Part shown: piece by piece, positions 36,754 to 38,972 of the stretch
Layout: each line of letters begins with the position of its first letter
Position numbering within the stretch: position 1 is the stretch's first letter
Assembly (NCBI GenBank): GCA_946548895.1
Contig: CAMNQF010000033.1
Span: 1 to 38,972, forward strand
Length of the DNA: 38,972 nucleotides
From: an uncultured bacterium
Lineage (GTDB): Bacteria; Bacillota; Clostridia; Oscillospirales; Oscillospiraceae
Reading direction: 5' to 3'
Notes under the pieces: model-generated
Seen by the model: the letters and a program-made list of their open reading frames with translations, nothing else
The model's database searches: none
What the model was told of the DNA's origin: nothing
Translations under genes and position numbers: made by a program

Positions 36754-37431
36754 ATGGGCTATAACGTCACGATGACAAAGGCGGGCTATGAGCTTCAGGC
36801 CAAATTGTTTGCCGAAGGCGGTAATTTTCCCGTCACGAGGGTGGAGGTTGGCTCGGGTGTGTGCCCGGCAGGACTTGATCCCGCGAAACTCACCGCGCTG
36901 GTGGAGCGCCGCGCCGCCGCCACCAGCACCACACCCCGCCGGGAGGGCTGCGAGGTCAGCCTGACGGTGGAGTACCGCTCCGGCATGGAGGAGGAGACAG
37001 AGGAGCCATTCCAAATCACGGAGTTTGGCGTGTTTGCCGCCGGGACGGACGGCAATGAGTTTTTGCTGCTCTACGGCGACCTCAGCGACTACCCGGAGAG
37101 CGCGGTGCCGCAAAAGTACGGCGGCTGTGTGCGGCGTTACCCGGTTAAAATCACGATTGGGCCCAAGGCCGGGGTTGAACTGGCCTATCCGCCGGGGGCG
37201 TGGGTGATCCATGAGGAGCTGCGGCAAGCCATCGCAGACCATAACGGCGACACCGGCGCCCATCCTTATTTGCAGGGGCTGTGCGCGGCCCTGGATGCGA
37301 GGCTGGCCCTGATTGAGCTGATGTATGCGACCAATGTGAGCGGAAATCCATTTGCAGTCACTTTCGAGAGTTTGAATGGCACGGTTGTGGCCGGCGTTTG
37401 GAATCAGCCCCAGGCCCGCCTGGAATTCTGA
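36754..37431 (+). CDS. Tail-collar fibre protein (DUF3751-like)
   Basis: This 225-residue protein begins MGYNVTMTKAGYELQAKLFA. GNFPVTRVEVGSGVCPAGLD and FQITEFGVFAAGTDGNEFLL follow, the domain of collar/fibre proteins that plug into the baseplate. A short collagen-free linker with DHNGDTGAHPYLQGL follows. The C-terminus (NPFAVTFESLNGTVVAGVWNQ) is probably the junction with a receptor-binding partner. AGGAGGG precedes the ATG. It is short for a fibre, suggesting that specificity lies in the next gene. Confidence 0.82.
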   Translation: MGYNVTMTKAGYELQAKLFAEGGNFPVTRVEVGSGVCPAGLDPAKLTALVERRAAATSTTPRREGCEVSLTVEYRSGMEEETEEPFQITEFGVFAAGTDGNEFLLLYGDLSDYPESAVPQKYGGCVRRYPVKITIGPKAGVELAYPPGAWVIHEELRQAIADHNGDTGAHPYLQGLCAALDARLALIELMYATNVSGNPFAVTFESLNGTVVAGVWNQPQARLEF

Positions 37432-37447
37432 TGGGAGGGAATCGACC

Positions 37448-38023
37448 ATGGCAAGCGTGAAACTGAGCGCGAAGGCGGTGGGCAGCACCGTTAAGCTGAA
37501 GGTAGGCGGCACATACCGGGACTTCATCGTGGTCCATCAGGGGCTGCCGGGGAGTATGTACGACGCCAGCTGCAACGGGACCTGGCTGCTGGAGGAGGTC
37601 GGCCACGAGCGCAGGAATTGGCATAGCTCCAACGTCAACGACTATGCCAACAGTGATGTCCACGCATATCTAAACGGAGATTATTTAAACCAGTTTGATG
37701 CCGGCATTCGGTCGATCATCATGCCGGTAAAGGTTCCGTACGTCAAAGGTGACGGGAAATCTGGGACGATTTGCTCTGGTTCAGATGGATTACCATGCAG
37801 AATTTTTCTGTTGTCCAGCGGCGAGGTTGGCCATAGAAGCAGCGATATTTCATCAGTGATTGATGTTGGAAATTTGTTGAGCTACTTTATTGCTGGACAA
37901 GACACCACCGCTATGAACAAAAGAAGAGCAAAGGGGGACGGGAGTTCTGGTTGGGTACGCTGGTGGAATCGAAGCCCGCTGAATAATACTTCATATGAAT
38001 GTCTCCTATTAGGAACGCTGTAA
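37448..38023 (+). CDS. DUF6273-like receptor-binding tail protein, possibly truncated
   Basis: The 191-residue protein starts with a repeat-like beta domain (KLSAKAVGSTVKLKVGGTYR). NWHSSNVNDYANSDVHAYLN, IFLLSSGEVGHRSS and WVRWWNRSPLNNTSYECLLL follow, the pattern of DUF6273 C-type-lectin-like domains on phage tips and surface proteins. Family members usually continue after the WW.RSP motif for some 30-50 residues to a conserved RPAL ending. Here the frame stops 15 codons later. It may be shortened by mutation or by segment exchange. A GGGAGG-type site precedes ATG 37448. GC content falls in the last third. Confidence 0.72.
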   Translation: MASVKLSAKAVGSTVKLKVGGTYRDFIVVHQGLPGSMYDASCNGTWLLEEVGHERRNWHSSNVNDYANSDVHAYLNGDYLNQFDAGIRSIIMPVKVPYVKGDGKSGTICSGSDGLPCRIFLLSSGEVGHRSSDISSVIDVGNLLSYFIAGQDTTAMNKRRAKGDGSSGWVRWWNRSPLNNTSYECLLLGTL

Positions 38024-38082
38024 TATCAAGGCTTTTCGGAGCCTACACCCACAAAAAAATTTAATCAGAGCTATCACATTAC

Positions 38083-38124
38083 GCAAAAAGCCGTCCGGCA
38101 TGAAAAAACGGGCGGCTTTTTTGC
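38083..38124 (+). terminator. Strong terminator at the end of the tail operon
   Basis: GCAAAAAGCCGTCC (38083-38096) pairs with GGGCGGCTTTTTTGC (38110-38124) with one wobble pair and one unpaired T. The T-run is within the stem, so it could work in both directions. It separates the tail genes from the ParB-like gene. Confidence 0.88.
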
Positions 38125-38215
38125 GTGGATAGCCGGGAGGGAGGCGAAAAAATAGTAACAAACTTTTAGCGCAAGATTTGTGCAACATTCACGAAATTAA
38201 AAAAGGAGGTAACGA

Positions 38216-38972
38216 ATGGCAGACGAAAAACTGAACACAGGCCAGGAAGAAAATCCCCAGCCCAGCTTGTTCGATGCTGGCCCCGAGGGTGCTCCTGCCC
38301 AGGATGCTCCCGCGCCGGAGCCCCCGGCCCCGGAGAACGCCCCCGAGCAGGCCGCCGGGGAACCGACCGCCCAGGATGCCCCCGCCGGGGCTCCCGGCGA
38401 GGTGAATGTCTCCGCTGACCAGATTGAAAAGCTGATGGCGGAGCGCCGGGCGGCGGAACGTGCGGAGGTGGAAAAGAACGAGCCGCCCGAACCGGAACAG
38501 CCGCCCACCCCGGCCCCGGAGGAAAAGGCCGCCGAGAAAAAGGGGCCCGCCAAAGAGGGCAAGACCGCCGGGGAAAAAGCGCCTGAGCCGGATAAGCCCA
38601 AGGGCAGGCGGGGCCGCAAGCCCAAGGAAGAAAAGGCGGGGCCCGGTGAACCGGGAGGGACGGGGGCCCGCAAGGGCCGCCCGGCCAAGGCTGATAAGGC
38701 GGCCCCCGGCAAGCCCCCGTCCCCACCTCGAGACAAAATGTCCCAAGGCAAGGGCGGAAAGGCCGCCACGGTAAAGGGCAAGGAAGAGGCCCCCGCCGCT
38801 CCCCAGCCTGCGCCGGAAGTGCCGCCCCAGCCCCGTGACGCTACCCGCGCCGAAAAGGAAGAGATTGTTTACCTCAACCTCTCGGAGCTGTTCCCGTTCA
38901 AAGACCATCCCTTTGGGGTGCGGGACGATGCGGAAATGAAAGGGCTTGTGGAGTCCGTCAAGGACAACGGCG
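38216..38972 (+). CDS. ParB-domain protein with long disordered AT-hook region (runs off the window)
   Basis: The first 252 residues are visible. Residues 1-210 are low-complexity (Pro, Ala, Glu, Lys, Gly) and contain two AT-hook-like segments, KGRRGRKPKEE near 127-138 and RKGRPAKADK near 152-161. A ParB/Spo0J N-terminal nuclease-like domain begins at about 215 (IVYLNLSELFPFKDHPFGVR, then MKGLVESVKDNG) and is cut by the window end. ATG 38216 has AAAGGAGG upstream. Such ParB-like proteins are common in integrative elements of Clostridia. It follows the tail operon instead of a lysis cassette. It could partner the ParA at 10138. Confidence 0.85.
   Translation, partial: MADEKLNTGQEENPQPSLFDAGPEGAPAQDAPAPEPPAPENAPEQAAGEPTAQDAPAGAPGEVNVSADQIEKLMAERRAAERAEVEKNEPPEPEQPPTPAPEEKAAEKKGPAKEGKTAGEKAPEPDKPKGRRGRKPKEEKAGPGEPGGTGARKGRPAKADKAAPGKPPSPPRDKMSQGKGGKAATVKGKEEAPAAPQPAPEVPPQPRDATRAEKEEIVYLNLSELFPFKDHPFGVRDDAEMKGLVESVKDNG

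Noticed and set aside
38189-38908. Long minus-strand frames opposite the ParB-like gene
   Set aside because: They arise from the Pro/Ala/Lys low-complexity codons of the plus-strand gene, which has AAAGGAGG and an intact ParB domain start.

Overview
The window suggests a spore-forming, fairly GC-rich member of the Clostridia, probably of the Oscillospiraceae type. This is inferred from a cotJC-type spore-coat gene, strong AGGAGG ribosome binding sites, and phage and regulator families typical of gut Clostridia. Almost everything from about 1.37 kb to at least 38.1 kb is one integrated contractile-tailed (myovirus-type) prophage. It has HK97-type head genes and a PBSX/Xkd-like tail. A large serine recombinase at its left end has split the host gene cotJC. 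The right end of the element lies outside the window.

Layout. 1-830: a 5'-truncated tyrosine recombinase and hairpins belonging to the host or to an older element. 834-1370: 3' part of cotJC (minus strand). 1370-6132: lysogeny region with the serine recombinase, a coiled-coil protein, an AT-rich zinc-ribbon/DEDDh exonuclease, two XRE regulators (one a LexA/CI-type S24 repressor), operators, face-to-face promoters, and two small membrane proteins whose genes overlap tail to tail. 6210-16333: early genes for XRE regulators, a replisome organiser, DnaB helicase, ParA, a DUF3102 coiled-coil protein, a PcfJ-like protein, a HUH-nuclease-like protein and small zinc-ribbon proteins. 16396-24166: HNH nuclease, terminase, portal, protease, capsid and head-tail connectors. 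24167-26185: an accessory island of small promoter-driven regulators and a BRO antirepressor. 26314-38023: tail genes (sheath, tube, frameshifted chaperone, tape measure, LysM protein, hub, baseplate, fibres). 38216-end: the start of a ParB-domain protein with AT-hook-like motifs.

The main hidden structure is a set of small minus-strand cassettes set into the plus-strand late operon, at 14062-14292, 29441-29897 and 32931-33158. Each has a strong ribosome binding site and a terminator oriented for the minus strand. The last two also have a recognisable promoter whose -35 box overlaps the ribosome binding site of the next tail gene. They look like lysogen-expressed morons. A matching plus-strand island at 24350-25370 has three promoters that share an upstream box, each driving a small regulator. 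It also holds a duplicated 62-bp leader whose CCTCC core can pair either with an upstream GGAGG or with the downstream ribosome binding site, as in a translational switch.

Other notable points are a perfect 26-bp palindrome, written in codons rare for this genome, in the gene after parA; a five-hairpin array before parA; and an A AAA AAC slippery site that fuses the two tail-chaperone frames. No holin/endolysin cassette is recognisable in the window. No tRNA, rRNA or CRISPR array was seen.
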